From Eudorina sp. 2006-703-Eu-15 (Eukaryota > Chlorophyta > Chlorophyceae > Chlamydomonadales > Volvocaceae): a stretch of 64,000 nt of DNA. Below are positions 13,101 to 22,225 of the stretch, piece after piece (within the stretch, counting starts at the first letter, position 1; every line of letters begins with the position of its first letter). Location of the stretch: NCBI GenBank assembly GCA_003117195.1, contig BDSI01000202.1:1-64000 (forward strand), written 5' to 3'. The notes beneath the pieces were generated by a model, which made no database searches, was not told the origin of the DNA, and saw nothing but the letters and a program-made list of their open reading frames with translations. The position numbers and the translations under genes are program-made.

Positions 13101-13781
13101 GCCCGGCGGCAGCGGCGCCGAGGTGCGCATCTGCAGCGGCACCGACGCCATCATGGGCAGCGGCTGCGAGAAGGACTGGTTGGAGGTCTGTACGCCGCCC
13201 AGTTCCTGGCGCATGCGCGCCGGCATCATGATCAGGGCCGCCTGGCTGACGTCGATGTTTTGCAGCGTGGCCGCCAGCTCCGAAGCCATCATGGACCGGC
13301 GGCGCTCGCGCGCGGGCTTCACGGGCGGCGCGTCGCCGCTGGGCGCCGCCGCCGCCGCCGCGAGCTGTTGCTGCTGTTGCTGCTGCTGTTGGGCCGCCGT
13401 GAGGGTGCCCCCCGCCGCCGCGAGGGTGCCGCTGCCCTGGGAGCGGGAGACCTCAAGGAGGTCGCCCCGGGAGGGGTTCTTGAGCACGGCGGTGAGGCCG
13501 CTGGGCGCCGCGGCGAGGAACTTGTTCAGGTTGAGCTGCGACTGGCGGCGAGCCACGACGGTGAATTCGGGGGCGGCCGCGGACGTCGCCTGCTCGACGC
13601 CGCCGGAGGTGGATGTGGTTCCGCCGTCGTCGCTGGCGAGGCGAGGGTTGGCGGGGGCGGCGGGCGCCGGCGGGGGGGGAGGCGGGGCCGGGGGAGCAGG
13701 CGGGGCCGCCGCGGCGCGCTGGCTCCGCGCATCGCTGTCTGCTGCGCCCCGCCGGCGGAAGAGGTTCAGCACCTTTGACAT
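10174..13781 (-). CDS. Unrecognised low-complexity protein with a 520-residue first exon
   Basis: The ATG is at 13781-13779, in CAACATG context. Exon 1 (13781-12222) is certain; it ends at SYQSE before GTACGC. Exon 2 (11906-11692) is well supported, with AVRKVDSRIKRAVMDRRL and a GQ repeat. Less certain are 10764-10692 (ETEAETSEELMHMRRNSN), 10478-10373 and a last exon stopping at 10174; the phases between exon 2 and these do not close cleanly, so an exon may be missing. Exon 1 carries poly-Pro, poly-Gln and Gly-rich runs plus basic serine patches such as RERRRSMMAS and RRQSQLNLNK, which suggest phosphorylation. No catalytic domain is visible and I do not recognise the family. The acceptor of the 10478 exon falls in a dispersed intronic motif, which lowers trust in that exon. 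Confidence 0.6.
10531..10640. repeat. 27-bp tandem repeat, four copies
   Basis: The unit CAGGCGGCCTCCTTCCCCCC followed by ACCCCCT starts at 10531, 10558, 10585 and, degenerated, at 10612. Read on the plus strand, each unit resembles a 3' splice site (pyrimidine tract, then CAG|G). Confidence 0.9.
11361..11527. repeat. 20-bp minisatellite, eight copies
   Basis: The unit GGGTCAGGGGACCGACCCAA is repeated at exactly 20-bp spacing, with an A/C variant at one site. It lies downstream of exon 2 of the minus-strand gene, probably within an intron. Confidence 0.95.
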
Positions 13782-14812
13782 GTTGACAGATAGCGCTGTT
13801 GGAACTGCGCGACTCGAGTCGGTCTGAACTGGGCTACAGGCTGTTGGCTCAGCGAACCGCGGGCATGCTCACAAGGGAAAACGACCACCGCGGCACTGGG
13901 ATGCCTTCCGGGAGCCTCCGCAAAAAGGACAAAGCTTATAAGAAAGAGCCACCAGTGAAGAGACACTGGGCGTGCGCGCTGCAGACTGCTGTCGCCTGCT
14001 CGGGACACACGCGAGGGAACAAAGGCCACAGTGCGCGCTTGGAATTTATCAAAATATTTGGACGCCTGAGGGCTACAGCGCACGCTCTTTGAAAATGTGG
14101 ACGCCTCGTCAAGAAACGTCGACTCACGCACGACCTAAGGTTACACAGCAACTGATACAGTCAAACATACTACATCGAAAACGACGATGTCGCTTGAACA
14201 CCCCCACCTCAATCCGGGTAGAAAGCTCGAGGGAAACACACCGGTTGACCTTCTACAAGACTTGCAGGCTCGCCATGCCGTCCTTGGCTCAATTTGGTAA
14301 TCTTTATTAAAGTTCAACAGGAAGTCGAGCAGCAGATCGCCACCAAGGACATTTGATGGTAGATAGACGGAGTATCGAACTTCACGTATGGGGCAGGTGG
14401 CCCGCAGTCGAGCAAAGTACTATGTCATTAAGAGTGAGTACTATCTTACTGATTGGAAGACCAAGTGCCGCGACGGGGCATTAATCCTCACAACCGCCGG
14501 ACATGAGAACGCTCTGGTCGCAGAGCGATTTGCAGATGGTGGAATTCAGGGTATCCTGCACTGGATTACACATCATTGTACGCCCAGGGCAGCCATGAGC
14601 TGCCACGGAAACCACGATGAAGGAGAGCAGACGTACGGCAGGTTACGAGGAAACCAAAAGGAAGTGCCGAGCAGCACAATGCGGTTTTGCTGAAGTCGCT
14701 GCGAGTCATCAAGGCCTGAACTCCGTTTTCTAGACAGATAAGGCGGATTGGTAGGCACAAGTGATAGCGTGAACGCAGTCGCGACGAACCTGAGCGGCTC
14801 GCGCTTGACAAG
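13782..14812. promoter_or_regulatory. Divergent intergenic region between the minus-strand gene and CMC2
   Basis: About 1 kb separates two divergently oriented start codons, so both promoters should lie here. The sequence is noticeably more AT-rich than the flanking exons. No specific promoter motif can be assigned by eye, and no ORF in it looks coding. Confidence 0.5.
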
Positions 14813-15679
14813 ATGCATCCTGCGCTAATTCCAGAAAAACATCCTTTATGTGGAAAGGTGAGTTACGGGATGTCGGATGACAGTCAAGGAATCAGCATGT
14901 CGCCGGTGTGCCATCAACGACGCCGGTCGGGGCGGGGCTCGGCGTGCGCTGTCAGTTGTGATCTGTCCCTGAAGCTCGGGTCCTCTCCATGGGGAATCTC
15001 ACCGCGCGCTCCATCCATGAGCATGTCGCGGCCCCAGACGTGTGCACGCAGCCCGCCACACACTGGCACTGCCACACGCAAATGCAGAGGGATTCGGATG
15101 CACCTCCAGTTTGCCGAGCTGGGGGCCCGTTGCCCTCGGCAAGAGCCTTGCGAAGTTGGGTTGTCACAATACACCATCCTCTTCTGCAGCATCATCTGGT
15201 CGGGTCCAACCCAAGTTATTATGTCAGCCCACGCCTGCGCAATGTCGCCTCCCGCGCTCCTGGGACCGACACGTATCGCCGCGCAAACGCGTCCACGCCA
15301 AGCATTGCCCCTGGTTGATATCACACCCGGTACAACCCCCCGGATCCCTCGATCCCCTTCCATCCCATACGGGTTGCCGCTGCCGTACGTGCTGCAGTAC
15401 ATGGAGGCCCTGGTGCAGTGCCGCAAGGAGAACCCCTACCGCAAATTCCTCGGCGTCTGCTCCGAAATCACCTGGGACCTGTCAGTCTGCTTGAAACAGG
15501 AGAAGAAGGTGGTTCGCGAGCCCCGGCAGCAGCGCTACCACGAGCGGTGGGCGGCCAAGCGGAAGGAGGACGAGGAGAGGCTGCAGCGGCTGCAGCAGGA
15601 GCGCGCGGCGGGGTCAGCGGCGGAGGGGGGAACGGGGCCAGCAGGTGCCGTGTCGTCGGAGGCGGCCGCAGCTACGTGA
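14813..15679 (+). CDS. CMC2: COX assembly mitochondrial protein 2 homolog (twin CX9C)
   Basis: CMC2 proteins are small intermembrane-space proteins imported by the Mia40 disulfide relay and needed for cytochrome c oxidase assembly. Exon 1 (14813-14857) encodes MHPALIPEKHPLCGK, the typical CMC2 start. The donor is GTGAGT, and exon 2 is 15398-15679 with a TGA stop; both junctions are phase 0. The spliced protein is 108 aa. Splicing creates the first CX9C (LCGKYMEALVQC); the second is VCSEITWDLSVC, both with exact spacing. The C-terminus is a charged helix rich in Arg, Lys and Glu, followed by an Ala/Gly tail longer than in animal homologues. The 540-bp intron is open in the same frame (180 codons without a stop), but retaining it would separate the first cysteine pair. 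Confidence 0.94.
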   Translation: MHPALIPEKHPLCGKVSYGMSDDSQGISMSPVCHQRRRSGRGSACAVSCDLSLKLGSSPWGISPRAPSMSMSRPQTCARSPPHTGTATRKCRGIRMHLQFAELGARCPRQEPCEVGLSQYTILFCSIIWSGPTQVIMSAHACAMSPPALLGPTRIAAQTRPRQALPLVDITPGTTPRIPRSPSIPYGLPLPYVLQYMEALVQCRKENPYRKFLGVCSEITWDLSVCLKQEKKVVREPRQQRYHERWAAKRKEDEERLQRLQQERAAGSAAEGGTGPAGAVSSEAAAAT

Positions 15680-16093
15680 TTCTTGCGGATCAGCGGCCTG
15701 GGCCAGGAGAGGGAGAGAGAGAGAGAGAGAGCGTTCTTTGGCAAAGGACTGCGGGTTCGCCAAGGTGGCGCCAGTGCGCGGCGCCGCGACGAGTTATGGG
15801 GGACGGCAGCCCGAGCAGATCGGTCACACGACCCAGGGGGTCCCGTACGTCCCATGGAGGAGAGTCGGTACGGTACGACAGTACGGCCTGCGGGAACCCG
15901 GGCGAAGCCACCACCCGTTGAGGGAGGGGAACCCGTGGGAGGGAGGGATGCGCAACGTGCGTGTGGTGTCTGACGTCGTGAGGTGCGAAAGGGCCGCCCT
16001 GGGGTGTGCGGTTAGCAGGGAGGGGAAATCCCGCCGGCCCGAAAACGAATGGCGGGGGCGCTGACCAGCTCGTGCGTGTACGTGAGTGCATCT

Positions 16094-16143
<50 letters not shown>

Positions 16144-18280
16144 GTTACATATCTGCCGAGCCGACACTGGCCGGGGGCGCTAACCCGCCCCATACGGGAG
16201 ACCGCCAAAGCACTCTCCCCCGGATACGGGGGAAAGGGGCGTAAGGGGCCTCTGTCCCATCGCTCTCAACGAAGGGCGCGCGCCCGATCCCCGAGGATCG
16301 GTGACCGCTGTGCCCCCTCAGGCACCAGCCGCGGGCCGTGGGCGAAGGCCCATCCCGGGCGGTCTGCGCCTCGCCTCGCCTTGTGTGTGTGTGTGTTTAG
16401 AAATGCATCCCGCCCGACCCAAACCAACCTCCAAAATACCTACCATATTAACCTGCGAATTGGAAAATTTGAAAACAGCAACAAGGCAGCCGCGCCACCA
16501 CCTTGTGTGTGTGTGTGTGAGCGTTTTCGTCTATGCTCAGGCAAGTTAAGTGGGAGGCAAGTTATGTAGGAGTTAAGTGGGAGTGCGCATCATGCGGAGC
16601 GGGTGTCATGACGCCGGGTGGTGGGTGGGTGGTTTGGTGGGCGGGTGCCTCAGCACCCGATGCCAACGAGCACCGCGGGGGACGACGGGAAGGCGTTGAC
16701 CCAGATGGCCGACGGGGTCTGCCAGGGAACGCGGGTGGGCTATTACCGTGCTTGCTGGGTGCATGCCGTGGGTGGTGGGGGCTGTACTACTGCGGATCGC
16801 CTCGTGTGCGGGACAGCGGACCCGGGGGGCCAGAGGGACACGTCAAGGTCGTCAACTGATGCCTGCGAGTCGCACAGCGGGCTACACGTGCGCTGATACG
16901 GGTTCAGTAGCAGTGGGTCTCTGTATGTGTGGCCTTGCGGCAGGTGGACCCAGGTGTGGACCCAGGTGTGCCCCGGCGGAGCTGTGTCAGTTAGTGCGAC
17001 GGTGGCGGCAGCGCTGTGGGTGACGGTCCTGCTGCTGCTGGTAGTGGTTATTAAGGTGTTGGAAGGCCATCTGGACGTGCCCTGTCCTGTCCGAAGGATT
17101 GCAGGGTTAAGGGAGGAACCCTGGAGGTGATTAACGAGGGGGGCCGACAAAGACAGAACCCAACCAAAGCAAACCCGGGGGTTGATTGACACCCCGGGGG
17201 CACAGCCTTGGCACCCCTGCGGCCGCGGCCGCGCGGCGTGGGGCCGCGTGATGAGGTGCTGCAGTCGCATCTTTCCCCGGTGGCGGGGCGGCTGTGTACT
17301 GCGCGCGCGCGCAGGGTTGCTGACGGTTAGCGCACAACCCAGAACAGGGACGTCTCTGCTCTGCTTTTTGGGCGGGGGAAGGAGGCGGCATTGGAGGCGG
17401 GTAGGAGGCGCGAGGCGGTGGATGGGTCCCCGCGGGGACGGCTCCTGCTGCTCTTTGCACGCGTACCGCTGCCTGCCTCGTGACGCAGCGTTGCTTGCTG
17501 CACCCAGCGCCGGTGTAGTGCAGTGCGGTGCGTGGTGGTAGAAGTGGTGGCTGATGGTGGTGATGGCAGTCATGGTGGTGTGTGGTGCCGCTGGTGGTGG
17601 CCGATGGCGGTGGTCAGAGAGGTCAAGGCGGTCATCACCCATTGGGGTGACGACCCATTTGGGTCCGCGAGCAGATGCTTGATAGGTAATAGGGGGCCCA
17701 TTCACCCTGCTCGCTTCAGGCGTGCACCGTCTGCACCGAGGGTCACAAACGCGGCCCGGGTAGCTGACACAGACTTTGGCGAGGGGCGCCGGTAACGCAG
17801 TGATGACAAACACACTTGCGCATGCGAAGTGAATTCGGATGTGGACGGTCAGCCACCTGACCGGCGGCGAGCGCGCCTGAGGGTTGGGTGCGTTGAGGGG
17901 AGAGGGCGGATGGACCGAAACAAGCAAGGAAGTATCGGGCGAACGCGCCGGTGCAATGTGCCGAGGCGGCGGCCATGGGCATGTGCGATATGGACAGAAG
18001 CAATCAGGCATTGCACATATCGCCTTCGCCGAAAGTCGCTGCGGAGGAGCGGCGCTGCGGAGGTTTGTGGTCCCGCCAGATCTGCATGTGGTTATCTGTT
18101 CGCATGGGACTTTTGTTGGGAAACCCTCAAAACATGTTACATGCGACTTGCGAACATTACGTGCGTACCGCAACGCCGGGCTGATGTTTCAAACCTTGCA
18201 GCGGTGGTCGGGGGTGTCTACGTCAGATCTCCTGGAGGCCCTTTCCTCTCGCACCCGTTGTTCGCAGCAAGGCAGCGGCC
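15680..18280. other. Intergenic region; GT repeat, no defensible gene
   Basis: This holds the 3' UTR of CMC2, whose poly(A) signal is unclear because the nearest plus-strand TGTAA is near 18379. It also holds a GA run (about 15713-15732) and (GT)n at about 16098-16143. A 476-codon minus-strand open frame (16743-18173) has unstructured composition and no recognisable motif. Confidence 0.5.
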
Positions 18281-18290
18281 ACAGATCAGG

Positions 18291-18519
18291 GCTCAGGGTG
18301 CGCCCTGAGAAATTACATCTTTTTGGGGGTCACGGCGCGCCTCGGCCAAGGCGTGCCCAGACCGGGACGCATCTGGTCTGTAATTACAGACTGTCCTGGT
18401 AGCGGTATCTGTTTCTCTTGATTACCTGGTGGCTGACCCTGCGACCTGCAGGGGTCTGGGCCGGTCCGCCCGAAATCAGGGGTCAGGGCGCGCATCGGCC
18501 AAGGCGCGCACTGACCCCC
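18291..18519. repeat. GC-rich hairpin sequences, one duplicated
   Basis: CTCAGGGTGCGCCCTGAG (18291-18308) is a perfect 7-bp stem with a 4-base loop. A second hairpin at 18479-18518 pairs GGGGTCAGGGCGCGC with GCGCGCACTGACCCC, with one mismatch in 15, around a 10-base loop (ATCGGCCAAG). A decayed copy of that hairpin lies at about 18325-18365 with the same CGGCCAAG centre. Confidence 0.8.
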
Positions 18520-18884
18520 AGGACGAGGGTGCAGCTTTTCAATAATTACAACTTAACTCTTGGAATATATTATCCGTGCAAGACTTCAGCCTGCCTCAAA
18601 ATCCAACTATGTGGATTCAAGCATTCAACGTGAGTCGCGCTCCAGGGGCTTCAACTGCAATTGCAATTTGTAAACAACATGATTTGTTCATTTAGATAGT
18701 TCATTATGGAGAGTTAAGATATTTCAATCGTTGCTATTCTTCGGGCAGGCTTCCCTCGGACTTGGCGCCAAGATGTCTCCTAGCCAGAAGCCTGTGACAA
18801 TGTGCTAGTATCAAATGGATAACATGAAAACATCTATCCACAAATCGTTATATAATATTTGGTTTCATAGAACCTGTTCTTCTC

Positions 18885-20625
18885 TGGCCTGCGTACTGCA
18901 CCGCGTGCAACACACTCCTCGGCGGGGCCTAACCCTTGCTCGGGTCTTCACGGCTGTCGGGGCCACCGGGGAGGTGCCCGCCGGGTTCCTGGACGGTGTC
19001 ATCTCCTCGCTCCCTAAGTCTGGGGACCCGACGTGTCCGGCGAATTACCGGCCCATCACGCTGCTCGACACCGACTACCGCACGCTGGCCCGAGTGCTGG
19101 TCCGCCGCCTGCTGCCGATCTTTGGTGTCACCATCGACGCAGAGCAAACGGCGTTCCTCCGTTCCCGGCGCATTGCCGACAACGTCTGGCTGCTACAACT
19201 GCTACCAGAGCTCCTGCGGGTGGAGGACCGCGCGGCCCTGGCCGTCTTCTTGGACTTCTATAAGGCGTACGACACCGTGGACCGCAGCTTCCTGCTGGAC
19301 TGCCTGGAGGCCCTGGGCGTCGGCCCCGGCTTCCTGCAGTGGGTGCGGCGGCTTCACACGGGCACGGGCGCCACGGCGCTCGTCAACGGCCACCGCTCTC
19401 AGCCCGTGCCCATCACGTCGGTGGTCCGCCAGGGCTGCCCCCTCGCCCCCCTGCTGTACCTGGCCGTGGGGCAGGCGCTCCTCTGCTGGCTGAAATCCCA
19501 GGGCGTCGGGCTGCAGTTGGGGCGTCGCCGGGTCGCCGCGTCCCAGTACGCCGATGACTGCACCCCCCTCCTGGCGGATCCCGCCGCCCTCCCCCGCTTC
19601 CTGGACCTCATGGACGTCTTTCGGCAGGCGTCGGGGCAGCGGCTCAACCTCGCTAAAGTGGAGCTCCTCCACGTCGGCGCGGCGGCCCGTGGTGCAGCCC
19701 CGGCTGCTGGGCCGTCCGCCTCGTCTGCCCCTGGCCCTCCGCCGCCGGCCGCTTCTGCCTTGGGGACACCCTCGCCCCCTCCTTCCGCCGCCCCGGCTAC
19801 TTCCCTTGTCACCGCCCTGCTCCGTCTCCCTGCAGCCGCCGCCGCCGTTCTCGCCCGGTTGTCGGGTGTCCTTCGACCGTCGCCTCCGGCTGCTGCCGCT
19901 GGTGCCGGGGTGGTCTTGCCGCCTGCCCCTCCTCCCGTCGCCGCACCTCCCCCCGCCCGCGGCCCCGCCGCGCAGCCTCGAACGGTGGTTCAGGCCAAAA
20001 CGCTGGGGGTCCACTTTCGCAACGACGCCGACACCCCGCCCGTGGACTTCAGGGGGGTCTACGCGGCCTTGAAGCGGGTCGTCCGCCTCCCTCTGTCCAC
20101 CTTCGGGCGCGCGGCTGCTGCGTCAGGCTACGCCGTCAGCAAGGCCCTCTACCATCTGGAGTTCCAGGGATTCCCAGCGCGCGCAGAGGTTGCCCGGCTG
20201 CAATCGTCCATCGCCGCTGTCGTCGACCGGGCCACGCCCCCTGGCCAGCGCGCTGCTACGCCCCGCCTACCCGGAGTGGGCCCCGACCTCCTGGCTCTGC
20301 CGCCCGTGCTTGGGGGCTTCGGCCTCCTGCCCCTGCACGCGCACGTGCAGGCCCGGCATGCTGTGGCTGCGGTTCGGTGTGTCATGGGGGCCTGCGGCCT
20401 CCTCGCCGCCGATCCCCCCTGGCCAGAGCTCGCTCTGCAACTTCTCCGCCGTTGCCACTATGCGGCGCATCCCCTCTGCCTGCTCGTCCCCCATGGTGGT
20501 CGGGTGCTGGGGCCGCGCCCACCGGCGGGTAACGCGGCCTTCAACCGCCTCCTGGGCGCCCTCGCGCCGCTGGGGCCGCCGGTCCTCCTGGATCCGGATT
20601 CGGGGAAAGAGCAAGGGAGGGAAAG
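18885..20625 (+). mobile_element. Truncated LINE (L1-type) reverse transcriptase fragment
   Basis: A continuous frame (within 18815-20650) encodes a non-LTR retrotransposon reverse transcriptase. Visible landmarks are DGVISSLPKSGDP with NYRPITLLDTDYR, FLDFYKAYDTVDR (first catalytic Asp), SVVRQGCPLAPLLY, and SQYADD at about 19540-19557 (the catalytic YADD box). The thumb and a Pro/Ala-rich linker follow, then a conserved C-terminal stretch (VYAALKRVVRLPLSTFGR). No endonuclease domain precedes it and no RNase H, zinc knuckle or poly(A) tail follows, so the copy is cut at both ends. The edges are estimated from the sharp change between AT-rich flank and GC-rich element. The RT frame has no stop or obvious frameshift, suggesting a fairly young insertion. 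Confidence 0.9.
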
Positions 20626-22225
20626 TCATGGGCTCAGTTTTTCAGTTTGATGGAATCAGACTACCGTGAAAAGCAAAGACCCAGGGGTGAGCGAGGGCAT
20701 CACGGGATGCGTGGTCAAACTGAAGGGGCGACGCGAGCAGGGTAAGGGATCGATGGCAAGCCATGATGAAGGCTTGGGGCAAAGAACGCTGGCGAGGGGC
20801 ATGAGGAATAGGACGCAAAGGCTGCGTGTAGTGGCGACAGTTGGCACTTAGCGTCGCGACGTGCACAGCACGGCGCGCACAGCACGCAAGGCCCTCAGTA
20901 AGCCAAACTACACAATCAGTAAATCTGGATTTATGTAAATATTAATAAGGCAATGCTAAAGGCTTGTGTGGTACAGTGTGGTATGTCTCAAGCCTGAAGC
21001 TACAGATCGCACAATCTGCCGGACTGCGGTACGGCACATGGAAGGGTGAGTCTCCACGGTGCATACAGGCTCACCGGGGTAGGGCAGGTGCCATCGCTAA
21101 CATACCGCGGTCCTGGTTTACATTCAATGAGTGTGTTACAATCTAATACGCTACAACCAGATATGCTTTTTGAAATGCTGACTACGCACGCGCCCATGGG
21201 GCGCCAAGCCTTCACCATTTGGACATTCCTGACTGCCCCAGGTGAAGCGCATGGGGACCATGACCCGTGACCAGGTGCACAGATCTGCACCTCCCTCGGC
21301 GTTCGAGAGGCCTTGCAGCGCGGAAGGAGGAGCATATCTCCCGAGTAGCACCGTGGACCGATGTGCGGCAGCGTGATGATGTGGACCGGCAGGGGGCCCG
21401 GGAAGGGAGGGACGTGCGTGCAAGGAATGAGCTGGGAGGGTTGAGGAGGAGAAGCGGAGGGGCTTGCGTGGGCTAGCCGCTCCCCCCTGCACTTCGTGCG
21501 GTCCATCAGCGCCGGCCGCTCGAATATTCAAGGCTCCGTTCAGAGTGTAAGTCGCCGCATCAAAGGCCCGTCAGTACCTCCGTACGTGGGCAGATGCCTT
21601 TCGGGGTGCGCTCTGACTCCGTGTTTCTTTGCTTGCAGGACCGCTCATTGGACGGGGTGGGTCGGAAGGTGGGTATCGGTGGAAGTCGCCGCATCGAAGG
21701 CCCGTCAGTATGATAACGCGAATACTGGGCTTATTGTTAGGTGAGGCATTCCGGACAGACCTCTGCCTGAGCGTGTTGGCGCGGGCATCGCAACATTTTT
21801 GGTGTACTGCAGGCGCGGAAGGTAAACTTCAGTGACCTTGATAGACAGTAGTCGTGATGTAATGCATTCCCAGTGCAAGGATGGTAAGGAAACGTAAGGA
21901 TTATAACCGTGGCCCAGCGGCACTATGGGCCACGACGCTTGCACCATGTATGGAGCTGAATATGTCGCACAATGGATCATGCCAATCGAATTGGATTTGA
22001 AACGCTGAGCGTCATAGCTGCGATAGCTGGACTGCGCTGCGCATCTGACATATTCGCCGTACGAGCAGTACCAATCATTGACACGACGTAGTTCTGCACA
22101 GAAGGGTTGTAGCGTTTCGGCTGCGTCATATTCTTCAAAGTGGTGTGTGCCAGCGACGTGGTCGTCTAGGTGGACTGGGAGCGAAATCTGCACACCACCA
22201 CGTGCGGTCCATCAACGCTGCAAAA
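20626..22225. other. Intergenic region upstream of the transporter gene
   Basis: There is no convincing gene. An AT-richer patch lies near 20920-20960. A 28-bp sequence AAGTCGCCGCATCRAAGGCC followed by CGTCAGTA occurs at about 21549 and again at about 21684. The 5' UTR and promoter of the gene starting at 22226 should lie at the right-hand end. Confidence 0.5.

Noticed and set aside
12504..13827. Two ~424-codon plus-strand frames
   Set aside because: Both are antisense shadows of the long first exon of the minus-strand gene and consist of Arg/Ala/Pro or Cys-rich low-complexity sequence.
16743..18173. 476-codon minus-strand open frame
   Set aside because: Composition is unstructured, with no domain, no repeats and no splice-supported extension. 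Chance long frames are common in GC-rich DNA.
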